DNA of 64,000 bases from Paenibacillus dauci (GCF_000971985.1 NZ_LAQQ01000009.1:62001-126000), one strand, 5' to 3'. Positions 51,395-59,817 are shown, counted from the stretch's first letter. Program-made: numbers and translations. The notes: generated by a model from the letters alone, not told the origin.

Positions 51395-51844
51395 TTACTC
51401 TCCCGACTGGATCTCGATCCGGCGGCCTTCCGGGCGCTGGCGTTTGGGGATATCCAGCTTCAGCAGACCATCCTTGAGCGAAGCCTGAATATGATCAGCA
51501 TCAATATCTTCCACATAAAAGCGTCTTACGTATTCGCCATGACGGCGCTCTTTGCGTACGACCTGACCTTTGCTTTCATCCTCGGCGCTGGTTTCTGCAT
51601 GATGCACCGCTTTGATAGTCAGATAAGGAGCCGCATAGTCGATATCAATATTTTCCTTGGTGAATCCAGGCAGTTCAGCCTCCACCAGATAGGCATGATC
51701 CGTCTCGCGAATATCGGTTTTGAACGACAGGGTCGACGACTTTAATGGTGCAAAAAATTCATCATTAAACACATCATTGAAGGATTTCATCAGCTGACCC
51801 CAGGACTCTTCACGACGTTTACCAAAAGGAACCAAATCAAACAT
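51395..51844 (-). CDS. Small heat shock protein, Hsp20/alpha-crystallin family
   Basis: A 149-residue sHsp. The N-terminal part has WGQLMKSFNDVFNDEFF. The alpha-crystallin domain (about 40-135) has DIRETDHAYLVEAELPGFTKENI, the RKERRHGEYVRRFYVED strand and the conserved LKDGLLKLDIPKRQ (GxLxxxxP-like). A C-terminal IEIQ stretch is the IxI-type oligomer motif. GGAGGAGG precedes the ATG. CtsR boxes and a sigma-A promoter lie upstream. Confidence 0.93.
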   Translation of the reverse strand: MFDLVPFGKRREESWGQLMKSFNDVFNDEFFAPLKSSTLSFKTDIRETDHAYLVEAELPGFTKENIDIDYAAPYLTIKAVHHAETSAEDESKGQVVRKERRHGEYVRRFYVEDIDADHIQASLKDGLLKLDIPKRQRPEGRRIEIQSGE

Positions 51845-51947
51845 AAAGCATCCTCCTCCGTGAGTATTGATTTAAATATACAGTTGGTGAAACATAGCTA
51901 TGAAGATGAATCATGACGATCAGTGAAAGGTGATGTAACGCGCTTCG

Positions 51948-51964
51948 TTTGACCTTCACTGACC
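51948..51964 (-). promoter_or_regulatory. CtsR box downstream of the hsp20 -10
   Basis: Minus strand GGTCAGTGAAGGTCAAA matches the CtsR heptad repeat GGTCAAANANRGTCAAA except at two bases. It lies just below the promoter, over the early transcribed region. Confidence 0.7.
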
Positions 51965-51974
51965 TTACGACTTT

Positions 51975-52003
51975 ATTATAGCCTCTGCTAAGGCGAGGTT
52001 CAA
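51975..52003 (-). promoter_or_regulatory. hsp20 promoter
   Basis: Minus strand TTGAAC (52003-51998), 17-bp spacer, TATAAT (51980-51975). Confidence 0.7.
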
Positions 52004-52080
52004 AAGGGTTTAGCGTTTATTTCAGGCTGTTATTGCTGATAAATGCGGATTAGATGTAATTAGTTACGTTTTTCTGATCT

Positions 52081-52097
52081 TTTGACCTTTTTTGACC
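52081..52097 (-). promoter_or_regulatory. Upstream CtsR box, exact match
   Basis: Minus strand GGTCAAAAAAGGTCAAA is an exact match to the CtsR consensus. It lies about 80 bp upstream of the hsp20 -35 box, so it may act at a distance or serve an unseen second promoter. Confidence 0.75.
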
Positions 52098-52165
52098 TTA
52101 TTTTGGTATTGGGGTGGATGAAGAGGGTGGCGTGGGAATTGTGCGGGATAAAGGTTGACCACTCC

Positions 52166-52272
52166 GCAAAGAAATAAGGGCACGTCCTCGGGTAGATCCC
52201 AGGAATCTACGAAGTGGGATAGAATGTAGATTCCCGGGCTCCAAAGTCGTCCTTTGCCCTTATTTTCTTTGC
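52166..52272. repeat. Palindromic intergenic element, copy 2
   Basis: Homologue of the 44657-44759 element. The outer arms are GCAAAGAAATAAGGGCA (52166-52182) and its complement with one bulge (52255-52272). The inner arms AGATCCCAGGAATCTAC (52194-52210) and GTAGATTCCCGGGCTCC (52226-52242) are partly decayed. The G:C to A:T change in the outer stem (AAGGAA/TTCCTT to AAGAAA/TTTCTT) is a paired change. Confidence 0.85.
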
Positions 52273-52330
52273 TGCGTTCTGTGCTTGTTGCTTCATTTAC
52301 CCATACATATGGCTAAGCAGTTCATTTTTC

Positions 52331-52452
52331 GCACGATATAGCATCTGTACGTTCGATATATTATTTGTGTGTAGAATACATCTTTTTTTATGTTTGATAT
52401 ATCTTTTTTGCATGTGATACATCAACTCCACGTGTGATGCATCATTTTAAAT
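52331..52452 (+). repeat. Six degenerate ~20-bp repeats with a GATAYATC core
   Basis: Cores GATATA, GATATA, GAATACATC, GATATATC, GATACATC and GATGCATC begin at 52335, 52355, 52374, 52396, 52416 and 52436. The spacing is 20, 19-20, 21-22, 20 and 20 bp. Consensus near TGTNYGATAYATC followed by a T-rich tail. Confidence 0.6.
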
Positions 52453-52507
52453 AAAGCAGTGTAACAAGGGACTTTGGACTTTATCTGAGCTCCCTGCACA
52501 GAGCGGA

Positions 52508-52616
52508 GCAAAGAGAATTCTGCCAACGACCGACATTTAAGCATGGAGATCGACCGCTGCAAGCGGTTGTTCGGGATCTCCATTCTTAACCGGAGAGAGT
52601 GGCAGAATCTCTTTGC
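52508..52616. repeat. Second type of multi-stage palindromic element
   Basis: Outer arms GCAAAGAGAATTCTGCCA (52508-52525) and TGGCAGAATCTCTTTGC (52600-52616). Middle arms TGGAGATC (52544-52551) and GATCTCCA (52575-52582). Apical hairpin CCGCT-GCA-AGCGG (52554-52566). No open frame. Confidence 0.8.
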
Positions 52617-52693
52617 GCAGCGGAGCAGCTTCACTCCTCTCCCGCTTCTTCCTGTGCTCCCTCTGCAATAAGCACCACCAATCACTCCACGGC

Positions 52694-52732
52694 AAAAAAG
52701 CAGCAGCATGCGATCACACCGCATACTGCTGC
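52694..52732 (-). terminator. Terminator of the esterase gene
   Basis: GCAGCAGCATGCG pairs with CGCATACTGCTGC (12 of 13). On the minus strand it is followed by six T residues. Confidence 0.85.
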
Positions 52733-52807
52733 TGCCAAATCGATATATCCTATTGTCGCGTATAACAACTTTCTGTTGATATACAGCAATTTTCACTACA
52801 GCAACTG

Positions 52808-53764
52808 TCAGCCGAAATGCTGCTGAATGAATTCCATTGTACGACGGTTATGATGCGGACTGACATAATGACCGTCGAACGGGTAGACTGCTATATCCTT
52901 TTCCGAGCGAATCCGGTTGTAGGCAGCGAAGATGGTCTCCGGCAGACAGACCGCATCCTTTAGTCCACAGGAGACAAGCACCGGAATCTTGATCCGGTCC
53001 GCCAGATTGATCATGTCAAAGTAGCTCAGCGTCTCCAGCACCTGATTAAAATGCTGCGGATAACGGCTGACGAACTGGGCAGCTTCCTTGAGCGAACTCT
53101 CCGAATTCAGGATGCCAAAATCCATGTGGCACATATTCGGAATATTCGCTACCGCTATCGCCGGAATCTCGCTCAGCGCCGAAGTGATTAACACCAGTCC
53201 GCCGCCCTGACTGCCACCATACGTAGCAATCCGGCTTGCATCTACACCCGGCTGGGCGGCCGCCCATTCGATGGCTTGGAGAGCATCCACCGTGATCGCA
53301 CGATAGTAAAATGTATTCTTGTCCAGAATACCCTGCGACATCCAGCCAGAGCTCATGCCGAACTCGGATGGCATGCGGCTGCCGGTCTCCCCGCCTTGTC
53401 CCCGTACATCGATCGCGAATACGGCGTATCCCATGGATACCCACTGGGCATAATCTTCAGGGTAGCCTTTGCTACCGGCATAACCGTGGAAAATAACGAT
53501 ACAAGGCAAAGCTGTATCTCCTGCATCTGCCGGACGAACATACCAGCCCGACAGCGGAGTATCATCGAATCCTTCGTAGGTTACCCGATAAGAACGCACA
53601 GCTTTCATCGGGGTTGGGCATTCTTCCATCGAAGCGGAAAGTGGTTTATTGTGGAACTGCTGCAGCGTCTGCTCCCAGAACTCATCCAGATCTACAGGCG
53701 AAGTCAGCATTGGCGCATACTGCTCCAATTCGCGGACTCTTCTGGCGATAGCGTGACTAATCAT
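52808..53764 (-). CDS. Acetylxylan esterase / cephalosporin-C deacetylase family hydrolase
   Basis: A 318-residue alpha/beta hydrolase of the AXE1 family (carbohydrate esterase 7). Family features are RVTYEGFDDTPLSGWYVRP, the RGQGGETGS motif, the nucleophile Ser in ATYGGSQGGGLVL, Asp in CGLKDAVC and His in PFDGHYVSPHHN. No signal peptide, so it acts on imported acetylated oligosaccharides in the cytoplasm. It lies 15 nt after a small membrane protein gene and is probably co-transcribed. Confidence 0.93.
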   Translation of the reverse strand: MISHAIARRVRELEQYAPMLTSPVDLDEFWEQTLQQFHNKPLSASMEECPTPMKAVRSYRVTYEGFDDTPLSGWYVRPADAGDTALPCIVIFHGYAGSKGYPEDYAQWVSMGYAVFAIDVRGQGGETGSRMPSEFGMSSGWMSQGILDKNTFYYRAITVDALQAIEWAAAQPGVDASRIATYGGSQGGGLVLITSALSEIPAIAVANIPNMCHMDFGILNSESSLKEAAQFVSRYPQHFNQVLETLSYFDMINLADRIKIPVLVSCGLKDAVCLPETIFAAYNRIRSEKDIAVYPFDGHYVSPHHNRRTMEFIQQHFG

Positions 53765-53779
53765 AGGACATAGACTCCT

Positions 53780-53995
53780 TTATTTATTAAGATTAACAAT
53801 CCAGCCGGTGATCATACGGAAGCAAAAGCTGAAAATGGCTGCCGGAATGATTAACGTGATCAGCGTAATAATAATACTCAGTGCACTCACCGAACCAGGA
53901 TGGTTTCGGAATTCCAGAATCACCAGCAGGATAGCCATAATAACGTACCAGGCAATAAAATCAGACTTTCTAAAATTGGATTTGATCCAGTTCAT
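53780..53995 (-). CDS. Small two-span membrane protein
   Basis: A 71-residue protein. The second ATG (53995, GAGGG 7 nt upstream) is preferred to the one at 54001. Two hydrophobic segments, WYVIMAILLVILEF (about 16-30) and SALSIIITLITLIIPAAIFSF (about 38-58), are joined by a short loop. The tail WIVNLNK is short. Family unknown. It directly precedes the esterase gene on the same strand. Confidence 0.6.
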   Translation of the reverse strand: MNWIKSNFRKSDFIAWYVIMAILLVILEFRNHPGSVSALSIIITLITLIIPAAIFSFCFRMITGWIVNLNK

Positions 53996-54316
53996 TGTCA
54001 TACCCTCTTCACATGTAATAAGCCTGCATCATTCCGGCAGGCCCAATACGTAAATGCTATCAATAAAAGCGCTTGATTACAACCTATTCCGCGAGATATA
54101 CGTCTTTCTTTTGACAGATAAAACTCGTGAAAAAATCCATAATATGCAACATATGGTAGATCACTGCGTATATGTACCTTAAGCCTGTTCCGCATCCCTA
54201 TATCTTCTAAAAAAATCGTGCTGCATCGGTGTAATTGTAAATGGAACAGACCCAGCAAAAGACAGGCGCTAAAAACCGCCGATCCATCTCATCCTAGCTT
54301 AAAAAGGAGGGCTATA

Positions 54317-55540
54317 GTGTACATAACCAATCGAAGATTGAAAATGATCGACGCCATGCGCGGATTTTCCCTACTCGGTATTATCCTCGCCAATATGCTG
54401 ATTTTTCAGTATGGTTCCTGGGGAGCGATTGATCTAAAAGAATCCGGCTTCTCCACAGCGGATCAAATTGTGAACAAACTGCTGGAGGTGCTGGTTGTCG
54501 GCAGTTTTATGCCGATATTTGCTTTTCTGTTCGGCTTTGGCATTATCAAGATGAAAGACAGTCTGGAAAGCAGGCAGCTTTCTCCGTATCCTTATTTGAG
54601 TCGACGCTTTTTGCTGCTCATGCTGATCGGCATGCTGCATGGATTTTTTATCTGGGAAGGCGATATTTTAACGTATTATGGATTATATGGATTTGTACTG
54701 CTGCTGTATATCCGCTGTCGTCCACGCACACTGCTGATATGGACGATCACCGGATTCAGCCTGATGCTGCTGTTTGGTGTACTGTCTCTCTGGATATCCA
54801 CTCCCGAGACTGCGCTTACCGAGATGGAGCGCAGCTATCATCTGGAGACGCTGCATGTATACAGTATGGGCAGCTATGCGGATATTCTCGTACAGCGTAA
54901 TATGACGACGCCTTTTCTGGATTTCCCGCTGGCTTTTATCTTGATCTTTGTGCTGGTTGGCATGACCTCGCTATTGTATATTCCTTTATTCTGGCTGGGT
55001 ATGTACATGGCGCAAAAAGGCATATTTAATGATCCACAGAGCAAATCCAGATTATATCGTAATGGCATGCTGATCTTCCTGCCTGTTGGTCTGATCAGTA
55101 AATCCATGATGGTCATCATGCCGGTACTGGATTGGGAGACGTTTTCACTCCTGTTTGGCGGACCGATCCTGTCGATCGGATACATTTTTGCTTTTGCCTG
55201 GCTGTACCTCAAATGGCAATCAGCCAAGTGGATGAATGGATTCATCGCAATCGGCAAGCTGTCACTCACCAACTATCTACTGCAAAGCATCATTTGTACG
55301 ACTATTTATTATGGTTATGGATTGGGTCTGTTCGGACAGCTCGGCATTGCATGGGGAGCGTTGGTAGCTGTACTCATTTATGCCCTGCAGTTCGTTCTCA
55401 GTCCGCTGTATTTGCGCAAATACAATTACGGACCGGTGGAGAAGCTGCTGCGAATGTGGACGAATTGGTCCCGGAGCGGCAAGCTGCCTACGCAGTCTCC
55501 GGTAAGTGATCAGGCACAACCGGCTGTACGACATCTGTAA
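54317..55540 (+). CDS. DUF418 / YeiB-family membrane protein
   Basis: A 407-residue multi-pass protein starting at GTG (54317, AAGGAGG 6-7 nt upstream). The N-terminal DAMRGFSLLGIILANMLIFQY is the YeiB/acyltransferase-like signature. About ten membrane segments follow, with the conserved GKLSLTNYLLQSIICTTIYY C-terminal block (DUF418). Function is unknown; the fold is related to membrane acyltransferases. The 321-bp upstream gap holds no clear promoter. Confidence 0.87.
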   Translation: MYITNRRLKMIDAMRGFSLLGIILANMLIFQYGSWGAIDLKESGFSTADQIVNKLLEVLVVGSFMPIFAFLFGFGIIKMKDSLESRQLSPYPYLSRRFLLLMLIGMLHGFFIWEGDILTYYGLYGFVLLLYIRCRPRTLLIWTITGFSLMLLFGVLSLWISTPETALTEMERSYHLETLHVYSMGSYADILVQRNMTTPFLDFPLAFILIFVLVGMTSLLYIPLFWLGMYMAQKGIFNDPQSKSRLYRNGMLIFLPVGLISKSMMVIMPVLDWETFSLLFGGPILSIGYIFAFAWLYLKWQSAKWMNGFIAIGKLSLTNYLLQSIICTTIYYGYGLGLFGQLGIAWGALVAVLIYALQFVLSPLYLRKYNYGPVEKLLRMWTNWSRSGKLPTQSPVSDQAQPAVRHL

Positions 55541-55585
55541 CCTGGATCTATGATACAACCATAACCAACTAGATAATTGCTCACC

Positions 55586-55618
55586 AAAAAGGAAGCCCGC
55601 CTATGGAGCTTCCTTTTT
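55586..55618. terminator. Bidirectional terminator
   Basis: AAAAAGGAAGC and GCTTCCTTTTT (11 bp), with an 11-nt loop, lie between convergent genes. Confidence 0.88.
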
Positions 55619-55666
55619 GACTATATCCATCTATTAAGAGTCATCTTCTCCAACGTTGAAAAGGAA

Positions 55667-56110
55667 TTAGAGAATTCGTTTTACAAATCCGGTAGACGTC
55701 GCTTCATATCCCAGATGACGATAAAAGTCATGCGCTCCGGTTCGCTCTTCACGGTTGCCGCTATTCAGTGCAAGAGCCCGTGCCCCTACGCTACCTGCCC
55801 AGCCTTCCGCTGCCAGAATCAATGCTTTGCCGATCCCGCCGCCGCGCTGCTGTTCACGCACGACCAATGAACCGATCCGTACATGCACTCCATCACGTTC
55901 AAAACGCAGTTCCCGGATCAATCCGATCATGCCAATCACCTCACCATCGGCTTCCGCCACATAGCACTGATAATCAGGATGCTCCTGCAAAGCGAGAAAC
56001 CTTGTATTCATATCTTCCTCGGATACCGGATATCCCAATTCATCCATCAACACCGCCAGTGCCGCTATATCCTCCTGATGCGCTTCCCGAATTACCAATG
56101 TCTGTTCCAT
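55667..56110 (-). CDS. GNAT-family N-acetyltransferase
   Basis: A 147-residue GNAT enzyme. Motif A, the acetyl-CoA pocket, is IGSLVVREQQRGGGIGKALI (RxxGxG/A type); motif B is ALNSGNREERTGAHDFYRHLGY. The first half has IREAHQEDIAALAVLMDEL. The substrate cannot be inferred. The second of two tandem ATG codons is preferred for its spacing to AAGGAGG. Confidence 0.88.
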   Translation of the reverse strand: MEQTLVIREAHQEDIAALAVLMDELGYPVSEEDMNTRFLALQEHPDYQCYVAEADGEVIGMIGLIRELRFERDGVHVRIGSLVVREQQRGGGIGKALILAAEGWAGSVGARALALNSGNREERTGAHDFYRHLGYEATSTGFVKRIL

Positions 56111-56491
56111 CATTTTCCTCCTTATTGTTCATTCCTTCCAGCTGTGCCGGTTCCCATGTCAATCTGATATGTATGCTGTCCTGCTATTGAGTATATCCTA
56201 CTGTTAATCACAGTATAGCCAACTCTGCTGCTGCATCCTATCTACACAAAATGATGATTTTGTCAGATTATCAGACAGGGTTCTCATGGAAGCAACAGAC
56301 GGACAAGTATCTGCTTTCTTTCCCCATTTCACAAGCAGGCTAATCAGCAGGTTTAATCATGCCGTTCTCCTTCGGCCATTAACCATGCTACCAGGTTTGT
56401 TGCTGTCCTGCTCTCTTCTATGAAAATAAGGAAATTCGGTTATATCCGCTGCCAAAAAGGGGAAACAAAAATAGAAGAAAAATTACAAAAT

Positions 56492-56520
56492 TTGTATGTG
56501 ATTATAGGGTGTTATATAAT
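56492..56520 (+). promoter_or_regulatory. Promoter of the P450 gene
   Basis: TTGTAT (56492-56497), 17-bp spacer, TATAAT (56515-56520). The transcript would start about 45 bp before the ATG. The rest of 56111-56491 shows nothing. Confidence 0.65.
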
Positions 56521-56571
56521 GGGGACAGTATTCTTTATGTAAATAATTATATATTTACCAAGGAGGAACTT

Positions 56572-57780
56572 ATGAAAAAGATCAGCAATAAATATGCCAA
56601 CTACATTCCTATGCGTGAATTAAATACGACGGAACAACAATTATTCCCTTTTGATGTGTATAACGATCTGCTGGAGCAGTCTCCTGTCCGTTACGACGAG
56701 AATCGCAGTTGCTGGGATGTATTCCGGTATGAAGATGTGCAGTATGTACTGAAAAATCCCAAGCTGTTCTCCTCCCGGCGCAATCGCGCCAACCGTGAGA
56801 GTATGCTGACCCAGGACCCGCCCAAGCACAAGCAGCTGCGCGATCTGGTCAATCAGGCATTTACCCCGCGCAAGATCGAAGAGCTGGCACCGCATATCCA
56901 GAATATCGCAGACGATCTGCTGACGCCTCATCTGCAGGTGGGACAGATGCAGATGGTGCATGATCTGGCTACCCCACTGCCGGTGATCGTTATTGCCGAG
57001 CTGCTGGGTGTGCCTTCCTCCGACCGAGATCGGTTCAAGGAATGGTCCGATATTCTCGTCAAAGGTGCACGCGATGACAGTGATGAAGCTTTTCAGGAAT
57101 TGATGGAGGAGAAAGATCGTACCAATGCCGAGCTGGGCCAATACTTTGCCCGCATTATCGAGCAGCGTCGCCAGAGTGCACAGGATGATCTCATCTCTCT
57201 ATTGATCGCAGCCGATATTGAAGGCCAACATCTGACCGAGGATGAGATTATCAGCTTCTGTATCCTGCTGCTGGCAGCCGGTAACGAAACGACTACCAAT
57301 CTGATCACTAATGCAGTACGTATTCTCGCAGAGCAGCCGGAGCTGCAGCAGCGGCTACGTGAACATCCGGAGATGATACCGACTGCTGTCGAAGAAACAC
57401 TGCGCTATTATCCACCTATCGTTGCGATTGGACGCGTCGCCAAAGAAGATATCGAGCTGCGTGGTCAGCATATCCGCGAAGGCGAGCAGGTGATTTCCTG
57501 GGTAGGCGCAGCCAATCGGGATGAACAGAAGTTTGCAGATGCAGATACATTTATCCCGGATCGCAAGCCGAATCAGCATATGGGCTTTGGGTTTGGTATC
57601 CACTTCTGTCTCGGTGCTCCACTGGCACGGCTCGAAGGTCGGGTCGTTCTGAATACACTGCTGCGTCATATGGACCGAATTGCGCTGGCAGAAGGCGCAC
57701 AGCTGGAGCCAATCCAGAGTGCCTTTGTATTCGGAGTCAAAGAGTACCCGATCACTTTTCAGCCTATTCAGCCGGATTGA
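56572..57780 (+). CDS. Cytochrome P450, bacterial class
   Basis: A 402-residue soluble P450. The I-helix has LLLAAGNETTTN (oxygen-binding Thr). The K-helix ExxR is in VEETLRYYPP. The haem-binding loop FGFGIHFCLGAPLARLEG has the axial Cys near residue 346. It fits the CYP107/CYP109 group of Bacilli, which hydroxylate fatty acids, terpenes or macrolides. No ferredoxin or biosynthetic gene is adjacent, so the substrate is unknown. The ATG at 56572 has AAGGAGG. Confidence 0.92.
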   Translation: MKKISNKYANYIPMRELNTTEQQLFPFDVYNDLLEQSPVRYDENRSCWDVFRYEDVQYVLKNPKLFSSRRNRANRESMLTQDPPKHKQLRDLVNQAFTPRKIEELAPHIQNIADDLLTPHLQVGQMQMVHDLATPLPVIVIAELLGVPSSDRDRFKEWSDILVKGARDDSDEAFQELMEEKDRTNAELGQYFARIIEQRRQSAQDDLISLLIAADIEGQHLTEDEIISFCILLLAAGNETTTNLITNAVRILAEQPELQQRLREHPEMIPTAVEETLRYYPPIVAIGRVAKEDIELRGQHIREGEQVISWVGAANRDEQKFADADTFIPDRKPNQHMGFGFGIHFCLGAPLARLEGRVVLNTLLRHMDRIALAEGAQLEPIQSAFVFGVKEYPITFQPIQPD

Positions 57781-57872
57781 TCTTCTATTGTTGATTGATC
57801 AGGTGTAGATACATTCAAGATTGCTGCTAAGTAGCAAGTAGCAACCTATTATAAAAGACATTTGTATTCCGC

Positions 57873-57910
57873 AGGCAACTTTCTTTTCTATATAAGAAAG
57901 TTGCCTTTTT
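57873..57910 (+). terminator. Terminator of the P450 gene
   Basis: AGGCAACTTTCTT and AAGAAAGTTGCCT (13 bp, 8-nt loop) are followed by TTTT. Confidence 0.9.
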
Positions 57911-58091
57911 CATTTTTGTATAAAAAATACAAGATGCAATCAAGATGCAATTAATATGTAACTATATATATAAAAACAAACCTTACCTAGCTTCTTTTGT
58001 GAGCGTTAGTTGAAACATGTGCAGTTACAGGTTAAAATCTATTTCATCAGCAGGCTGTACAGCTTGCTTATAACCAAAGGAGTGATGACTA

Positions 58092-59036
58092 ATGAACAAG
58101 AAAAGTACACGCTGGATTGGTGCAGCCGTCGCCGCTGCCATCACCGTTACCACAGCCGGACTGCCTGCCACTGCCAATGCTGCTTCCTCCGTTTGTCCGC
58201 CTGTGCCTGTATCCCAGACGGGAACGAGTGCCAAAGCTTTCGTATCGCAGCAGACCAAAAACAAACAATTGGTAATGAATATGTACCAAGACGTATTTAA
58301 TCAGCACAAGCTGAATAAAATCAGCTCTTATATCGCCAAAGACTATATTCAGCATAATCCACTGGCTGGAGACGAACGACAGGCTTTTGCCGACTATTTC
58401 GGTGCCTATATCAAACAGAATCCCCATCTGAAAGCAGATGTGAAGCGTATTATTGCCCAGGGTGATCTGGTATTGGTTCACAATCATGTAACAACGAGTA
58501 AACAAGATAAAGGAATAGCGGTTGTAGATATTTTCCGGATCAAAAATAACAAAATTGTCGAGCATTGGGATGCAGGACAGACTGTACCGGAAAAATCCGC
58601 CAATGATAATACCATGTTCCCTCTTCCCGGTACTCCTGTACAGTTACAACCAGTTTCTTCCCAACAAGTTGCAGCTAACAAGAAGCTGGTAACTACGTTC
58701 TATAACCAGTTCTTTAATAAACATGACGGAACCGCTCTGCAAAAATATGTCGCGGAAGATTATATCCAGCATAACCCTACCGTACCTACCGGCCGCAAAC
58801 CGCTGGAAGCTTTTATTCCCATGCTGCAAAGCAATCCGGACAGCCGCAACAAAATCATCCGTGTCATTGCAGAAGGTGATATTGTCGCCCTGCATGTTCA
58901 TGCCCAGAGCAGCAAAACGGACCGCGGAAGTGCCGTTGTGGATATTTTCCGTGTAGCGAATGGCAAGATTGTCGAGCACTGGGATGTCGTACAACCAGTA
59001 CCGGAGAAATCCGTTAATACCAATACGATGTTCTAA
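58092..59036 (+). CDS. Secreted protein with two SnoaL-like (NTF2-fold) domains
   Basis: A 314-residue exported protein. The signal peptide (about residues 1-30) ends in ATANA-A. Two homologous SnoaL-like domains follow: about 55-175 and 195-314. Each has NK.LV..(M/F)Y...FN.H, YIA/VAEDYIQHNP, a middle KRIIAQGDLV/RVIAEGDIV strand and FR..N.KIVEHWD. SnoaL-like proteins are often cyclases or binding domains; a secreted tandem form is unusual. AAAGGAG precedes the ATG. Confidence 0.88.
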   Translation: MNKKSTRWIGAAVAAAITVTTAGLPATANAASSVCPPVPVSQTGTSAKAFVSQQTKNKQLVMNMYQDVFNQHKLNKISSYIAKDYIQHNPLAGDERQAFADYFGAYIKQNPHLKADVKRIIAQGDLVLVHNHVTTSKQDKGIAVVDIFRIKNNKIVEHWDAGQTVPEKSANDNTMFPLPGTPVQLQPVSSQQVAANKKLVTTFYNQFFNKHDGTALQKYVAEDYIQHNPTVPTGRKPLEAFIPMLQSNPDSRNKIIRVIAEGDIVALHVHAQSSKTDRGSAVVDIFRVANGKIVEHWDVVQPVPEKSVNTNTMF

Positions 59037-59118
59037 TCGCCAAAGATATTCAATAACAAATAAATCCCTGGACTCTCTTCTAACATATGGGAACTCTCAG
59101 GCCCTATTGAGAACGATG

Positions 59119-59146
59119 AAGCGCTGGCTGCTGCTGGCGCTTTTTT
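59119..59146 (+). terminator. Terminator of the SnoaL-like gene
   Basis: AAGCGC...GCGCTT stem with further GC pairs inside, followed by six T residues. Confidence 0.65.
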
Positions 59147-59290
59147 GCTGTTCATTTTGCTGATCGTCCTATTTATTGTCTTTCCTTTAATTCTTAAGGG
59201 CGTCTTCAGAATTTCTTTCGTTTTATCCTCAGTAGGTCCTTATATTTGTTCCTTATAGTTACTGTAACAGAACAACAAAGGAGCTTTCAC

Positions 59291-59770
59291 ATGATCAACA
59301 GTCTGCTCGTCCACTACATCGAGAGTTATGGTTACCCTGTTTTTTTCCTGGCTTTTTCTTTGGGCCCTTTTGGTATTCCGATTCCTAATGAAGTAACACT
59401 TCTGACCGGCGCCATTTTGAGCAGTACAGGTGCGCTGAATCCCTATTTAACCTACAGCATTATTCTGGCTGGTCTATGGACCGCAGTCACACTGGGTTAC
59501 TGGGGTGGCAGATTATTCGGACAGCAAATAGGTGAACGGTTTCGCCATAATCGTCATTTTCAAAAAGCCGAAGCCATCTTTAACCGTTTTGGTGAAAAAG
59601 CTATTTGTCTTGCTTTTTTCCTTCCGGTTATCCGCTATCTTATCCCTCTATTCGCCGGGATCAGCAGTACCACATTCCGCCGATTTGCTCTTTTGTCATA
59701 CAGTAGTGCCTTGTTTTGGACAGCAGCCTTTTTTATAGTTGGTCATTTTTTGGGAGGGCTCACTTTTTAG
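59291..59770 (+). CDS. DedA/SNARE-associated family membrane protein
   Basis: A 159-residue DedA-family protein. The FGIPIPNEVTLLTGA segment (conserved acidic residue in a re-entrant loop) and FLPVIRYLIPLFAGIS (conserved Arg) are seen. Four to five membrane segments. DedA proteins flip phospholipid or undecaprenyl-phosphate carriers or maintain membrane potential. The start at 59291 has AAAGGAG. It lies 47 nt before the methyltransferase gene. Confidence 0.88.
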   Translation: MINSLLVHYIESYGYPVFFLAFSLGPFGIPIPNEVTLLTGAILSSTGALNPYLTYSIILAGLWTAVTLGYWGGRLFGQQIGERFRHNRHFQKAEAIFNRFGEKAICLAFFLPVIRYLIPLFAGISSTTFRRFALLSYSSALFWTAAFFIVGHFLGGLTF

Positions 59771-59817
59771 TATCTGTATAGATCCCATTCAGGAAGAGAT
59801 AACAGGAGGAAAAATCA

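Noticed and set aside
54064-54077. TAAAAGCGCTTGAT as a cre site for the esterase unit
   Set aside because: The central AAGCGCTT fits, but both outer positions that matter in cre are wrong and no promoter lies around it.
59116-59163. Fifteen-codon frame MKRWLLLALFCCSFC over the terminator after the SnoaL-like gene
   Set aside because: Its sequence is explained by the GC-rich hairpin and T-run, and no ribosome binding site precedes it.
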